This document shows, piece by piece, positions 1-5,389 of a stretch of DNA of 7,245 bases (position 1 is its first letter; the number at the start of each line of letters is the position of its first letter). Under the pieces are notes generated by a model, which saw only the letters and a program-made list of their open reading frames with translations, had not been told where the DNA came from and searched no databases. The stretch is from NCBI GenBank assembly GCA_016888885.1, contig CP069436.1, positions 1-7,245 of the forward strand, given 5' to 3'. The DNA comes from Faucicola sp902506215 (GTDB lineage: Bacteria; Pseudomonadota; Gammaproteobacteria; Pseudomonadales; Moraxellaceae). The position numbers were made by a program, and so were the translations under genes.

Positions 1-45
1 AGCGTAGCATAAAATAGCCCCCTTTTGTGACTGCTGGCTAAATAA
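1..45 (+). other. oriT: oriT, right half, with putative nick site (nic)
   Basis: TTGTGACTGCTGG (25-37) followed by CTAA resembles the ColE1/pBR322 nick region, recalled as ATACTGG|CTTAAC. By analogy the nick would fall between 37 and 38. Bases 25-37 pair with 7217-7229 across the window ends (11 of 13), and an inner stem joins 7239-7245 and 1-3 to 7-16 around the loop GTA. An inverted repeat ending just 5' of nic is the usual relaxase-binding layout. Cutting here would make the 5' end at 38 lead, so mobC and mobA (minus strand, near 7200) enter last, as is usual. The similarity is from memory and circular joining is inferred. Confidence 0.6.
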
Positions 46-67
46 ATAATATCATATAATCTATATT

Positions 68-151
68 TGGCTGTACCTAATTAGAAATAAATGGCTGTAC
101 CTATGATATTATAATTGACTGTACCTATATATAAAAGAATGACTGTACCTA
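68..151 (+). repeat. Four 12-bp direct repeats at exact 24-bp period
   Basis: TGGCTGTACCTA at 68-79 and 92-103, and TGACTGTACCTA at 116-127 and 140-151. The starts are exactly 24 bp apart and the 12-bp spacers are unrelated and AT-rich. This is protein-binding-array architecture (iteron or multi-site operator). It lies just ahead of the unknown gene at 171 and covers its likely promoter, including a TATAAT at 110-115 with no good -35. It could be the operator of that gene or a second iteron set. The core TGTACCT differs by one base from TTTACCT in the rep iterons. Confidence 0.85.
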
Positions 152-170
152 GAGTTAAGGACTATTAGAT

Positions 171-575
171 ATGGATAAGAGACGTAAAAACATGCAGCTA
201 TATAACGCTCTTCGTTCTGCTAGGGTGGAGGGTATGATTGATATGATAAATACTATTGACTATGGTTGTAGTGAGCTTGATGTATTAGGTGTCTACGATG
301 GTTATAGATTAGAGCGTCAAATTAATTCATATAGAGCAATGAAGATAGCTCAGTATTTTGGTGTCAATGTCAGTAAAGGCAAACTAACCAGATTCTCTAA
401 ACCTAAAGACCATCATTACGATCTTTCTACTTCTCAACTGATGGATTATATAAGTGAACATTATGATGCTTTTCTAAATTATTGGGAATGGTTTAGACAA
501 GGAGCTGAACTTCAAGCTAAATTAAAGTTTTTTACTATGGAAGAATTAAAAGAAATAAGAGAAAAAGGTTTTTAA
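171..575 (+). CDS. Uncharacterised small plasmid protein (134 aa)
   Basis: I do not recognise this protein. The ATG follows AAGGA (157-161) at 9 nt, a good ribosome binding site. The product is soluble, with no signal peptide or membrane segment. It has a basic start (MDKRRK), a middle part (about residues 48-75) that could hold a helix-turn-helix (YRAMKIAQYFGVNVSKGK), an aromatic stretch (YWEWF, 104-108), and a charged, probably helical C-terminus (EELKEIREK). The four phased repeats directly upstream suggest an autoregulated DNA-binding protein or a copy-control/replication accessory factor, but that is inferred from context only. Its stop runs into the AT-rich decamers of the origin. It is probably a real gene: open over 134 codons with a normal RBS and a plasmid-specific setting. 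Confidence 0.7.
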   Translation: MDKRRKNMQLYNALRSARVEGMIDMINTIDYGCSELDVLGVYDGYRLERQINSYRAMKIAQYFGVNVSKGKLTRFSKPKDHHYDLSTSQLMDYISEHYDAFLNYWEWFRQGAELQAKLKFFTMEELKEIREKGF

Positions 576-605
576 TGTTTTTAAATGCTTTTAAATGCTT
601 TTAAG
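571..605 (+). repeat. AT-rich decamer repeats, candidate DNA-unwinding element
   Basis: TTAAATGCTT occurs twice in tandem (581-590, 591-600). An imperfect unit TTTAATGTTT (571-580) precedes it and a partial TTAAG follows. The 10-bp period keeps the units on one helical face. It lies about 40 bp before the iterons, where iteron plasmids usually have the AT-rich region melted by the initiator. The first unit overlaps the stop codon of the 171-575 gene. No DnaA box matching TTATNCACA was seen nearby. Confidence 0.5.
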
Positions 606-642
606 TCCTCGCAAAGCCACGATATTAAAGGGCTGTATAGCC

Positions 643-733
643 AATATGACGAGGTTTACCTGACAATATGACGAGGTTTACCTGACAATATGACGAGGTT
701 TACCTGACAATATGACGAGGTTTACCTGACAAT
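643..733 (+). repeat. oriV: Four perfect 22-bp iterons (oriV)
   Basis: Four identical tandem 22-bp units occupy 643-664, 665-686, 687-708 and 709-730, followed by a 3-base partial. Each begins AATATGACGAGG and ends TTTACCTGAC. Twenty-two bp is two helical turns, as expected for a Rep monomer array. Four 22-bp iterons immediately upstream of a Rep_3 gene is the standard origin of many Moraxellaceae plasmids. Rep binding here should open the adjacent AT-rich decamers and also set copy number by handcuffing (family knowledge). A small palindrome, GGCT(GTAT)AGCC at 631-642, lies just before the array. Confidence 0.93.
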
Positions 734-748
734 TAACGAAATATATAT

Positions 749-790
749 TTGACTCGTTATAACGATATGCGTATATTACTCGTCATAAAG
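749..790 (+). promoter_or_regulatory. rep promoter with half-iteron operator
   Basis: TTGACT (749-754), a 17-bp spacer and TATATT (772-777) form a good sigma-70 promoter. The spacer holds a perfect 12-bp palindrome TCGTTATAACGA (754-765). CTCGTCATA (779-787) is the exact reverse complement of the iteron piece TATGACGAG, and CTCGTTATA (753-761) differs by one base, 26 bp upstream. Promoter-overlapping half-iterons are the usual site where dimers of this initiator family repress their own gene. The leader then carries AAGGA (798-802), 6 nt before the ATG at 809. Confidence 0.75.
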
Positions 791-808
791 TAATAAAAAG
801 GATTTTTT

Positions 809-1765
809 ATGGCTGATTTAGTTGTTAAAACAAACCGCTTAAACACAGCTACACAGAACCTATCATTGTCTGAAATCAGGTTAATGCAACTGGCTATTGT
901 GGATGCTAGAGAAACAGGTAAGGGGTTAAGCACTGACAAACCGCTTACCATATCAGCATCAAGATACGCTGAAGCTTTTAATGTCACAAGACAAACAGCC
1001 TATGAAGCCATATTGAAAGCTGAAAAGACATTATTTGATAGGCGGTTCTCATTTCTTGATACAGATAACCGAATGGTTAAATCACGCTGGGTTCAACGTG
1101 TTAAGTATCTTGATGATGAAGCATCAATTGAGGTGATTTTAACCTTTGATGTAGTTAACGAGGTCACACGTATAGATGGCTACGAGCAGTTTTTCACTCA
1201 ATACCTACTTGAGCAAACCGCTACTTTGAAAAGTGCCTATTCGGTGAGGTTGTACGAACTGCTGGTTCAATGGAAGACAGCAAGAAAAACACCCGTCTTT
1301 GATATTGAGGTGTTTAGAGAACAGTTGGGCGTTAATTCAACCGATTACGAGAGAGTTTATGACTTCAAAAAGAATGTGCTAGACGTTGCAGTTAAAGAGA
1401 TTAACGAGAAAACAGATATTCAGACAAGCTACGATCAAGTGAAAAGAGGACGCAAAATTATTGGGTTTAAGTTTGTTATTAAAGAGAAACCCAAAAAGAC
1501 AGAGAATAACCAACGTGATCCTAATACATCAGATATGTTCATGATTGATGGATTGACTGATAAGCAATTGTGGCGTATTAGTCGGCATAAAGAGTTTATA
1601 AGTACATATAGTAGTCTTGCCAAAGGCGACGCTGGAAAGAGCTGGTCAGCATACAGCGACTTTATAGTCGATGAGATTAAGAAAGACGCCTCTAAATTCA
1701 GCAAAAAACGCCCTATACGCGAGTATTTAGATGGAAGCGAAGAAGACTATGATTTCTCAAGATAG
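809..1765 (+). CDS. repB: Rep_3-superfamily replication initiator (318 aa)
   Basis: This is a plasmid replication initiator that binds the iterons, melts the origin and recruits host replisome proteins. It opens with the family signature of DLVVKTNRLNTA followed by LSLSEIRLMQLAIVDARETG split over residues 4-37. The first winged helix runs to about residue 130. The second contains YSVRLYELLVQW (144-155), EQLGV (171-175) and the basic VKRGRKIIGFKFVI (211-224), all typical of Rep_3/RepB proteins of Acinetobacter and Psychrobacter plasmids. Residues 230-318 are a more variable charged tail. The ATG is fixed by AAGGA at 6-nt spacing and the promoter at 749-777. The inverted half-iterons in that promoter indicate autorepression. 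No frameshift or missing segment is seen. Confidence 0.93.
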   Translation: MADLVVKTNRLNTATQNLSLSEIRLMQLAIVDARETGKGLSTDKPLTISASRYAEAFNVTRQTAYEAILKAEKTLFDRRFSFLDTDNRMVKSRWVQRVKYLDDEASIEVILTFDVVNEVTRIDGYEQFFTQYLLEQTATLKSAYSVRLYELLVQWKTARKTPVFDIEVFREQLGVNSTDYERVYDFKKNVLDVAVKEINEKTDIQTSYDQVKRGRKIIGFKFVIKEKPKKTENNQRDPNTSDMFMIDGLTDKQLWRISRHKEFISTYSSLAKGDAGKSWSAYSDFIVDEIKKDASKFSKKRPIREYLDGSEEDYDFSR

Positions 1766-1776
1766 CGAGAAAAACT

Positions 1777-1807
1777 GACTACCTAGAATAGTCTGTTCTA
1801 GGTAGTC
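1777..1807. terminator. Perfect 12-bp stem-loop after rep
   Basis: GACTACCTAGAA (1777-1788) and TTCTAGGTAGTC (1796-1807) are perfect complements around a 7-nt loop, starting 12 bp after the rep stop. On the + strand only TATTAATA follows, a weak U tract. On the minus strand the stem is followed by a run of five T (complement of 1771-1775). As an intrinsic terminator it therefore looks better for minus-strand transcription, though it may act both ways and insulate rep from the mer region. A 10-bp palindrome CTATTAATAG (1807-1816) adjoins it. Confidence 0.6.
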
Positions 1808-2076
1808 TATTAATAGGTCTAAGGGGCTTTTTAGGTGGTTCCGCTAGGGTATACTCATGTAGAACTGCATGTAATAACACTAATTTGGACTTTGATAATG
1901 AAAAAGGATAAACCATACATTGTTGTGGTTTAATATTGTTGTAACAACGGTAACTTTACTTATTTAATAGAAGAAAAAACAAAATCAATTAGCGATGTTT
2001 AAACTGGTATTCATTGATGGTCACTTTAATTAGATATAAAGTAAGTAAACAAAAAGTCAGTAAGGTAATTGATAAC
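1808..2076. other. Intergenic region between rep and merR
   Basis: No convincing gene is present. A near-palindrome CATGTAG-AA-CTGCATG (1856-1871) and a short dyad GTTGT-A-ACAAC (1938-1948) are visible. The merR promoter must lie here or transcription must come through from rep. The best candidate is TTGATG (2014-2019) and TATAAA (2035-2040), but the 15-bp spacer is short. No copy of the mer operator is present, so MerR has no visible site at its own promoter. Confidence 0.4.
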
Positions 2077-2469
2077 GTGTCTAAACGAACCATAAGTATG
2101 TTGGCTAAAGAACTGAGTGTAAATGTCGAAACAATTCGCTTTTATGAACGCAAAGGCTTAATTAAACAACCACCAAAGCCTATGCAGGGCTATAGACATT
2201 ACCCGAAAGAAACGGTAAATAGAATACATTTTATCAAGCGTTCTCAAGAATTAGGTTTTACGCTAAATGAGATTGAAGGGTTACTTGCGTTAAACGATAG
2301 TCCATGTAGTAAAGTACAAGAATTAGCTAATAAAAAACTGATCGCAGTACAAAAAAAGATGGCTGACTTGTTGTTGTTAGAACACGCTTTGGAAGAATAT
2401 TTAGGACAATGCCAAAATAATGATGACGATAGCCACTGCCCAATAATTGATTCGTTGCAACCGAAGTAA
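2077..2469 (+). CDS. merR: MerR, Hg(II)-responsive transcriptional regulator
   Basis: MerR sits as a dimer on the mer operator, represses without Hg(II), and underwinds the long-spacer promoter to activate when Hg(II) binds. The N-terminal winged helix has SVNVETIRFYERKGLI (14-29) and GYRHYP. A dimerisation helix follows. The Hg ligands are C77, C112 and C121, whose spacing (35 and 9) equals that of C82, C117 and C126 in Tn501 MerR. The GTG at 2077 gives 130 aa, fits family length, and has TAAGG at 2061-2065. An in-frame ATG at 2017 would add 20 residues with no family counterpart and no Shine-Dalgarno. The gene runs in the same direction as merTPCA, not divergently, with its operator 130-220 bp downstream of its stop. 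Function is confident; the start is moderately so. Confidence 0.93.
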   Translation: MSKRTISMLAKELSVNVETIRFYERKGLIKQPPKPMQGYRHYPKETVNRIHFIKRSQELGFTLNEIEGLLALNDSPCSKVQELANKKLIAVQKKMADLLLLEHALEEYLGQCQNNDDDSHCPIIDSLQPK

Positions 2470-2600
2470 ATGATTCACTTAACTACCATTTCCCACTAAA
2501 ACAGCATATCCAATTTTACTTCTGCGCCTTAATTCAAGTTAGCTTATTCCCCGTATCTGTCGTAGCAGATTATCAAAGATAAATTTTTTATAAATCACCC

Positions 2601-2632
2601 TTGACTCCGTACTTAGGTACATGCAATACACT
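2601..2632 (+). promoter_or_regulatory. Upstream mer promoter/operator (copy A)
   Basis: The -35 TTGACT (2601-2606) is followed by CCGTAC-TTAG-GTAC (2607-2620), close to the Tn501/Tn21 operator CCGTACATGAGTACGG, though the right arm continues AT where the canonical one has GG. The likely -10 is TACACT (2627-2632), a 20-bp spacer and thus overlong, as MerR-activated promoters require. Copy A also has ATGCAA-TACAC-TTGCAT (2621-2637), a dyad around the -10 that copy B lacks. Transcripts would start near 2639 and cross copy B. The stretch 2571-2598 is AT-rich and may act as an UP element. Confidence 0.75.
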
Positions 2633-2681
2633 TGCATTATATAATGCAGATTATCAAAGATAAATTTTTTATAAATCACCC

Positions 2682-2713
2682 TTGACTCCGTACTTAGGTA
2701 CATGTAATACACT
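2682..2713 (+). promoter_or_regulatory. merT-proximal mer promoter/operator (copy B)
   Basis: The elements match copy A, 81 bp downstream: TTGACT (2682-2687), operator GTAC-TTAG-GTAC (2690-2701) and -10 TACACT (2708-2713) with a 20-bp spacer. Transcription would begin near 2720, giving a leader of about 18 nt that still contains the merT ribosome binding site GAGG (2727-2730). The copy-specific T at 2705 spoils the dyad around the -10. Confidence 0.8.
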
Positions 2714-2737
2714 TGCATTATATAATGAGGTATCTAT

Positions 2738-3085
2738 ATGAATCAAAAAGAATCAAACCTTCCAATGATAGGAGGCATCATAGCAGCATTAGGCGCAGGC
2801 GTATGCTGTGTAGGTCCTTTGCTCCTGTTATTACTTGGGGTAAGTGGCTCATGGATTGGTAATTTAACTGCATTTGAACCCTATAGGCCATTATTTATCG
2901 CATTTGTAGTGTTGTTGTTTGGTTACTCAGGTTGGAAAATTTACCGTCCTGTAGAAGAGTGTGAGCCGGGAACGGCCTGTGCAATTCCTAAGAAACAGCA
3001 ACAACGAAAAGTCATTTTCTGGCTGAGCGCTATAGTTGCGACAATTTTAGTGACCAGTAATTATTGGATACTTTTGTTTGCTTAA
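2738..3085 (+). CDS. merT: MerT, inner-membrane Hg(II) transporter
   Basis: MerT takes Hg(II) from periplasmic MerP and passes it through the inner membrane to cytosolic MerA. The 115-aa length matches the family (116 aa in Tn501). Three membrane segments lie at about 9-34, 50-68 and 92-114. The vicinal pair C23-C24 (GVCCVGPLLL) lies in the first helix, and the cytoplasmic pair C75 and C81 (EECEPGTAC) lies in the loop between helices 2 and 3. These are the four conserved MerT cysteines. GAGG (2727-2730) precedes the ATG by 7 nt. It is the first structural gene after the duplicated promoter. Confidence 0.96.
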   Translation: MNQKESNLPMIGGIIAALGAGVCCVGPLLLLLLGVSGSWIGNLTAFEPYRPLFIAFVVLLFGYSGWKIYRPVEECEPGTACAIPKKQQQRKVIFWLSAIVATILVTSNYWILLFA

Positions 3086-3131
3086 TATACAGATCAAGAA
3101 ATTTATAACATTTTAAAATTTGGAGCTAATT

Positions 3132-3416
3132 ATGAAAAAATTATTATTAACCGCACTGCTTTCACTTTCTAGTTTTGGTGCTTTTGCTGAAGTAAAAACA
3201 GTTACACTGGAAGTGCCAACGATGAACTGTGCGACATGTCCAATCACAGTTAAAAAGTCATTAGAAAATGTTGATGGCGTTGAAAATGCGAAAGTTACCT
3301 ACAAGCCTAAGCTAGCTGTTGTTTCTTTTGATGACACTAAAACCAACATCAATGCATTAATTGCAGCGACTACCAAAGCTGGCTACCCTTCAAATTTAAA
3401 AAGTGAAAATAAGTAA
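3132..3416 (+). CDS. merP: MerP, periplasmic Hg(II)-binding protein
   Basis: MerP is a small heavy-metal-associated (HMA-fold) protein that captures Hg(II) in the periplasm and hands it to MerT. The ATG at 3132 gives 94 aa. It has a signal peptide (MKKLLLTALL...GAFA, cleavage about 19/20) and the metal site NCATC with C33 and C36 in PTMNCATCPITVKKSLE, the same positions as in Tn501 MerP. The start is set by GGAG (3122-3125), 6 nt upstream; a TTG at 3120 overlaps this Shine-Dalgarno and is rejected. Spacing to merT is 46 bp. The stop TAA (3414-3416) overlaps an ATA triplet that appears to be the former merC start. Confidence 0.95.
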   Translation: MKKLLLTALLSLSSFGAFAEVKTVTLEVPTMNCATCPITVKKSLENVDGVENAKVTYKPKLAVVSFDDTKTNINALIAATTKAGYPSNLKSENK

Positions 3417-3487
3417 TATTTAGCCCCTTAGAACTAGTTACGCGTATCGGAGATAAAGCAGGCTCTATAGGTGCACTTGTTTCGGCA

Positions 3488-3835
3488 ATGGGATGCGCCA
3501 TGTGTTTTCCCGCGATAGCTAGTCTTGGTGCGGCAATTGGGATGGGATTTCTTAGTCAGTGGGAAGGGGTATTTATCAATACGTTGTTACCACTGTTTGC
3601 AGTATTAGCGCTGGCAATGAATATCTTAGGCTGGTTTAGCCATCGTCAATGGCACCGTAGTTTTATCGGTTCAATTGGCCCCATTTTGGTTTTACTCTCT
3701 TTATACCCTTGGTTCCAGTACGGGTGGAGTTCATACGTTACTTATACGGGGCTAGGACTAATGGTTGCTGTATCAATTTGGGACATGGTTTCTCCTGCGA
3801 ATAAACGCTGTGATGATGAAACTTGTACCGCTTAA
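3488..3835 (+). CDS. merC: MerC, inner-membrane Hg(II) uptake protein; start codon abnormal
   Basis: MerC is a four-helix inner-membrane Hg(II) importer found in Tn21-type operons. GCAMCFPAIAS carries the conserved cysteine pair, and GWFSHRQW and VSIWDMVSPANKRC match Tn21 MerC. The first ordinary start (ATG 3488) gives only 115 aa against about 140 and has no fitting Shine-Dalgarno. The reading frame stays open upstream to 3413 and encodes the conserved MerC N-terminus (LVTRIGDKAGSIGALVSA, 3434-3487). That stretch contains no ATG, GTG, TTG or CTG. An ATA at 3416-3418, overlapping the merP stop as TAATA, would give 139 aa and looks like a mutated TAATG coupling start. MerC may be made poorly from ATA or shortened from 3488, in which case the cysteines become C3 and C6. 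Family certain; state of the 5' end uncertain. Confidence 0.88.
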   Translation: MGCAMCFPAIASLGAAIGMGFLSQWEGVFINTLLPLFAVLALAMNILGWFSHRQWHRSFIGSIGPILVLLSLYPWFQYGWSSYVTYTGLGLMVAVSIWDMVSPANKRCDDETCTA

Positions 3836-3855
3836 CTTTTTAAGAGGAATAAAAT

Positions 3856-5295
3856 ATGTCAACGAGTAGTTGTTGCTCGCCAAATGACATCCAGCCAGAA
3901 CAATTACATGTAGCCATTATTGGTAGTGGTTCAGCGGCCTTTGCCAGTGCGATTAAAGCAGCAGAAGGCGGAGCAAGAGTTACTATCATTGAAGGAGCCG
4001 ATGTAATCGGAGGTTGCTGTGTAAATGTCGGCTGTGTTCCTTCAAAAATATTGATCCGTGCTGCGCAATTAGCGCATCAGCAACGTACTAACCCGTTTGA
4101 TGGTTTAGAAAATATTCAGCCACAACTTAGCCGCTCCTTATTAGCACATCAGCAAAACGCTCGCGTCGAAGAACTACGCGATGCTAAATATCAACGTATT
4201 TTAGAGAGTAATCCCGCGCTATCTTTACTTAAAGGTTATGCACGTTTTAAAAATCAAAATACCTTGCTAGTTCACAAGTCTGATGGTAGTGAAGAAGAGC
4301 TGGTTGCAGATCGCATTTTAATTGCAACAGGCTCTACACCAAGCATTCCGCCAATTAAGGGTTTAGTTGATACACCTTATTGGACATCAACAGAAGCCTT
4401 ATTTGCAGAAGAGTTACCGAGTAGTCTAGTTGTCATCGGCTCCTCCGTTGTTGCTCTGGAAATTGCGCAAGCTTATGCCCGTTTAGGTAGCCGTGTGACA
4501 ATTCTAGCCAGACATACCCTTTTATATGCTGAAGATCCGTTATTAGGTGAAAAACTGGCAGAGTGCTTTGAAAAAGAAGGTATTAGGGTACTTAATAATA
4601 CGCAAGCAAGTCATGTTTCTTATGATAGCAATGGTTTTTCATTGGAAACTAACGAAGGAACATTAATCGCTGAAAAATTGCTTATCTCTACGGGTCGCCA
4701 TGCAAATACTGGAAAGCTTGGTTTAGAAAATGTTGGTGTTGAAACAGATAAAAGTGGTGCCATTGTTGTTAATAGTATGATGGAAACATCAACAGCTAAC
4801 ATTTATGCCGCTGGAGATTGCTCCAATATGCCACAATTTGTTTATGTTGCTGCTGCTGCCGGAAGTAGGGCTGGAATTAATATGACAGGTGGAAATGCGC
4901 AACTCGACTTATCTACCATGCCTGCTGTTATATTCACCGACCCACAAGTTGCTACGGTAGGTCTAACCGAAGTACAAGCTTCAGCGGTAGGAATAAATAC
5001 GATAAGTCGTGTACTTGATATGGAAAACGTACCAAGAGCTTTAGCAAATTTTGAAACGGATGGTTTTATCAAGTTGGTAGCTGAAGAATCCACGGGAAAA
5101 CTGATAGGCGCACAAATTTTAGCCCATGAAGGCGGAGAACTGATTCAAAGTGCGGCTCTTGCTATTCATAATAAAATGACAGTCGAAGAATTGGCAGGTC
5201 AACTATTTCCGTATTTGACGATGGTTGAAGGATTGAAGTTATGCGCTCAAACCTTTAGCAAAGACGTTAAAGAGCTATCTTGCTGCGCAGGGTAA
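3856..5295 (+). CDS. merA: MerA, mercuric reductase lacking the NmerA domain (479 aa)
   Basis: MerA is a cytosolic FAD-dependent dimer that reduces Hg(II) to Hg(0) with NADPH. The FAD-binding fold has GSGSAAFASAIKAAEGGARV (23-42). The redox disulfide is C55/C60 in GGCCVNVGCVPSK, with an extra C54 where Tn501 has Thr. The NADPH fold begins VVIGSSVVALEIAQ, then STGRHANT, and AAGDCSN closes the second FAD segment. The C-terminal dimerisation domain has PYLTMVEGLKL and ends SCCAG with the substrate pair C476-C477. The N-terminal HMA-like domain of Tn501 MerA (561 aa) is absent; only a short tail with C6-C7 remains. AGAGGA (3843-3848) precedes the ATG by 7 nt, 20 bp after merC. No merB, merD or merE follows. 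Confidence 0.97.
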   Translation: MSTSSCCSPNDIQPEQLHVAIIGSGSAAFASAIKAAEGGARVTIIEGADVIGGCCVNVGCVPSKILIRAAQLAHQQRTNPFDGLENIQPQLSRSLLAHQQNARVEELRDAKYQRILESNPALSLLKGYARFKNQNTLLVHKSDGSEEELVADRILIATGSTPSIPPIKGLVDTPYWTSTEALFAEELPSSLVVIGSSVVALEIAQAYARLGSRVTILARHTLLYAEDPLLGEKLAECFEKEGIRVLNNTQASHVSYDSNGFSLETNEGTLIAEKLLISTGRHANTGKLGLENVGVETDKSGAIVVNSMMETSTANIYAAGDCSNMPQFVYVAAAAGSRAGINMTGGNAQLDLSTMPAVIFTDPQVATVGLTEVQASAVGINTISRVLDMENVPRALANFETDGFIKLVAEESTGKLIGAQILAHEGGELIQSAALAIHNKMTVEELAGQLFPYLTMVEGLKLCAQTFSKDVKELSCCAG

Positions 5296-5325
5296 TCATT
5301 TAACGGTAATGTACTTACAGAAATG

Positions 5326-5343
5326 TTAATGGAGTGCCATTAA
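5326..5343 (+). terminator. Weak stem-loop after merA
   Basis: TTAATGG (5326-5332) and CCATTAA (5337-5343) pair around AGTG, 30 bp after the merA stop. The stem is AT-rich and no T run follows directly, only TAGCTGTTATTT. It could be a weak terminator of the mer operon, but it is not convincing alone. Confidence 0.3.
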
Positions 5344-5389
5344 TAGCTGTTATTTCAAATAATTTTCTAGCGGTTTTTTCTCAAAATCT

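Larger units (their letters stand above)
2565..2726 (+). repeat. 81-bp tandem duplication of the mer promoter/operator
   Basis: Bases 2565-2645 and 2646-2726 are the same 81 bp in tandem with one difference (C at 2624, T at 2705). Each copy holds an AT-rich upstream stretch, TTGACT, the GTAC-dyad operator, and ATATAAT at the right end. At the copy junction a perfect 16-bp palindrome TGCATTATATAATGCA (2633-2648) is created. The near-identity implies a recent duplication or gene-conversion-like maintenance. The preceding stretch 2470-2564 shows no gene or terminator. Confidence 0.95.

Noticed and set aside
643..730. CRISPR-like array
   Set aside because: The four 22-bp units are contiguous without spacers and sit at a Rep_3 origin, so they are iterons.
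737..800. Possible XerC/XerD (pdif-like) site common on Moraxellaceae plasmids
   Set aside because: No 11-bp arms matching the dif-type halves around a 6-bp centre were found here or elsewhere in the window.
1898..1933. 11-codon frame MKKDKPYIVVV between rep and merR
   Set aside because: Too short and without a good ribosome binding site; it could be a gene remnant or chance, with nothing to support either.
2611..2622. TGTACCTA on the minus strand of each mer operator, the same as the 68-151 repeat core
   Set aside because: Explained by the GTAC dyad of the mer operator; an 8-base match is expected occasionally by chance in a window this size.
2640..2645. TATAAT as the mer promoter -10
   Set aside because: It is 33 bp from TTGACT, far beyond even MerR-type spacing, and no -35 lies at a fitting distance upstream.
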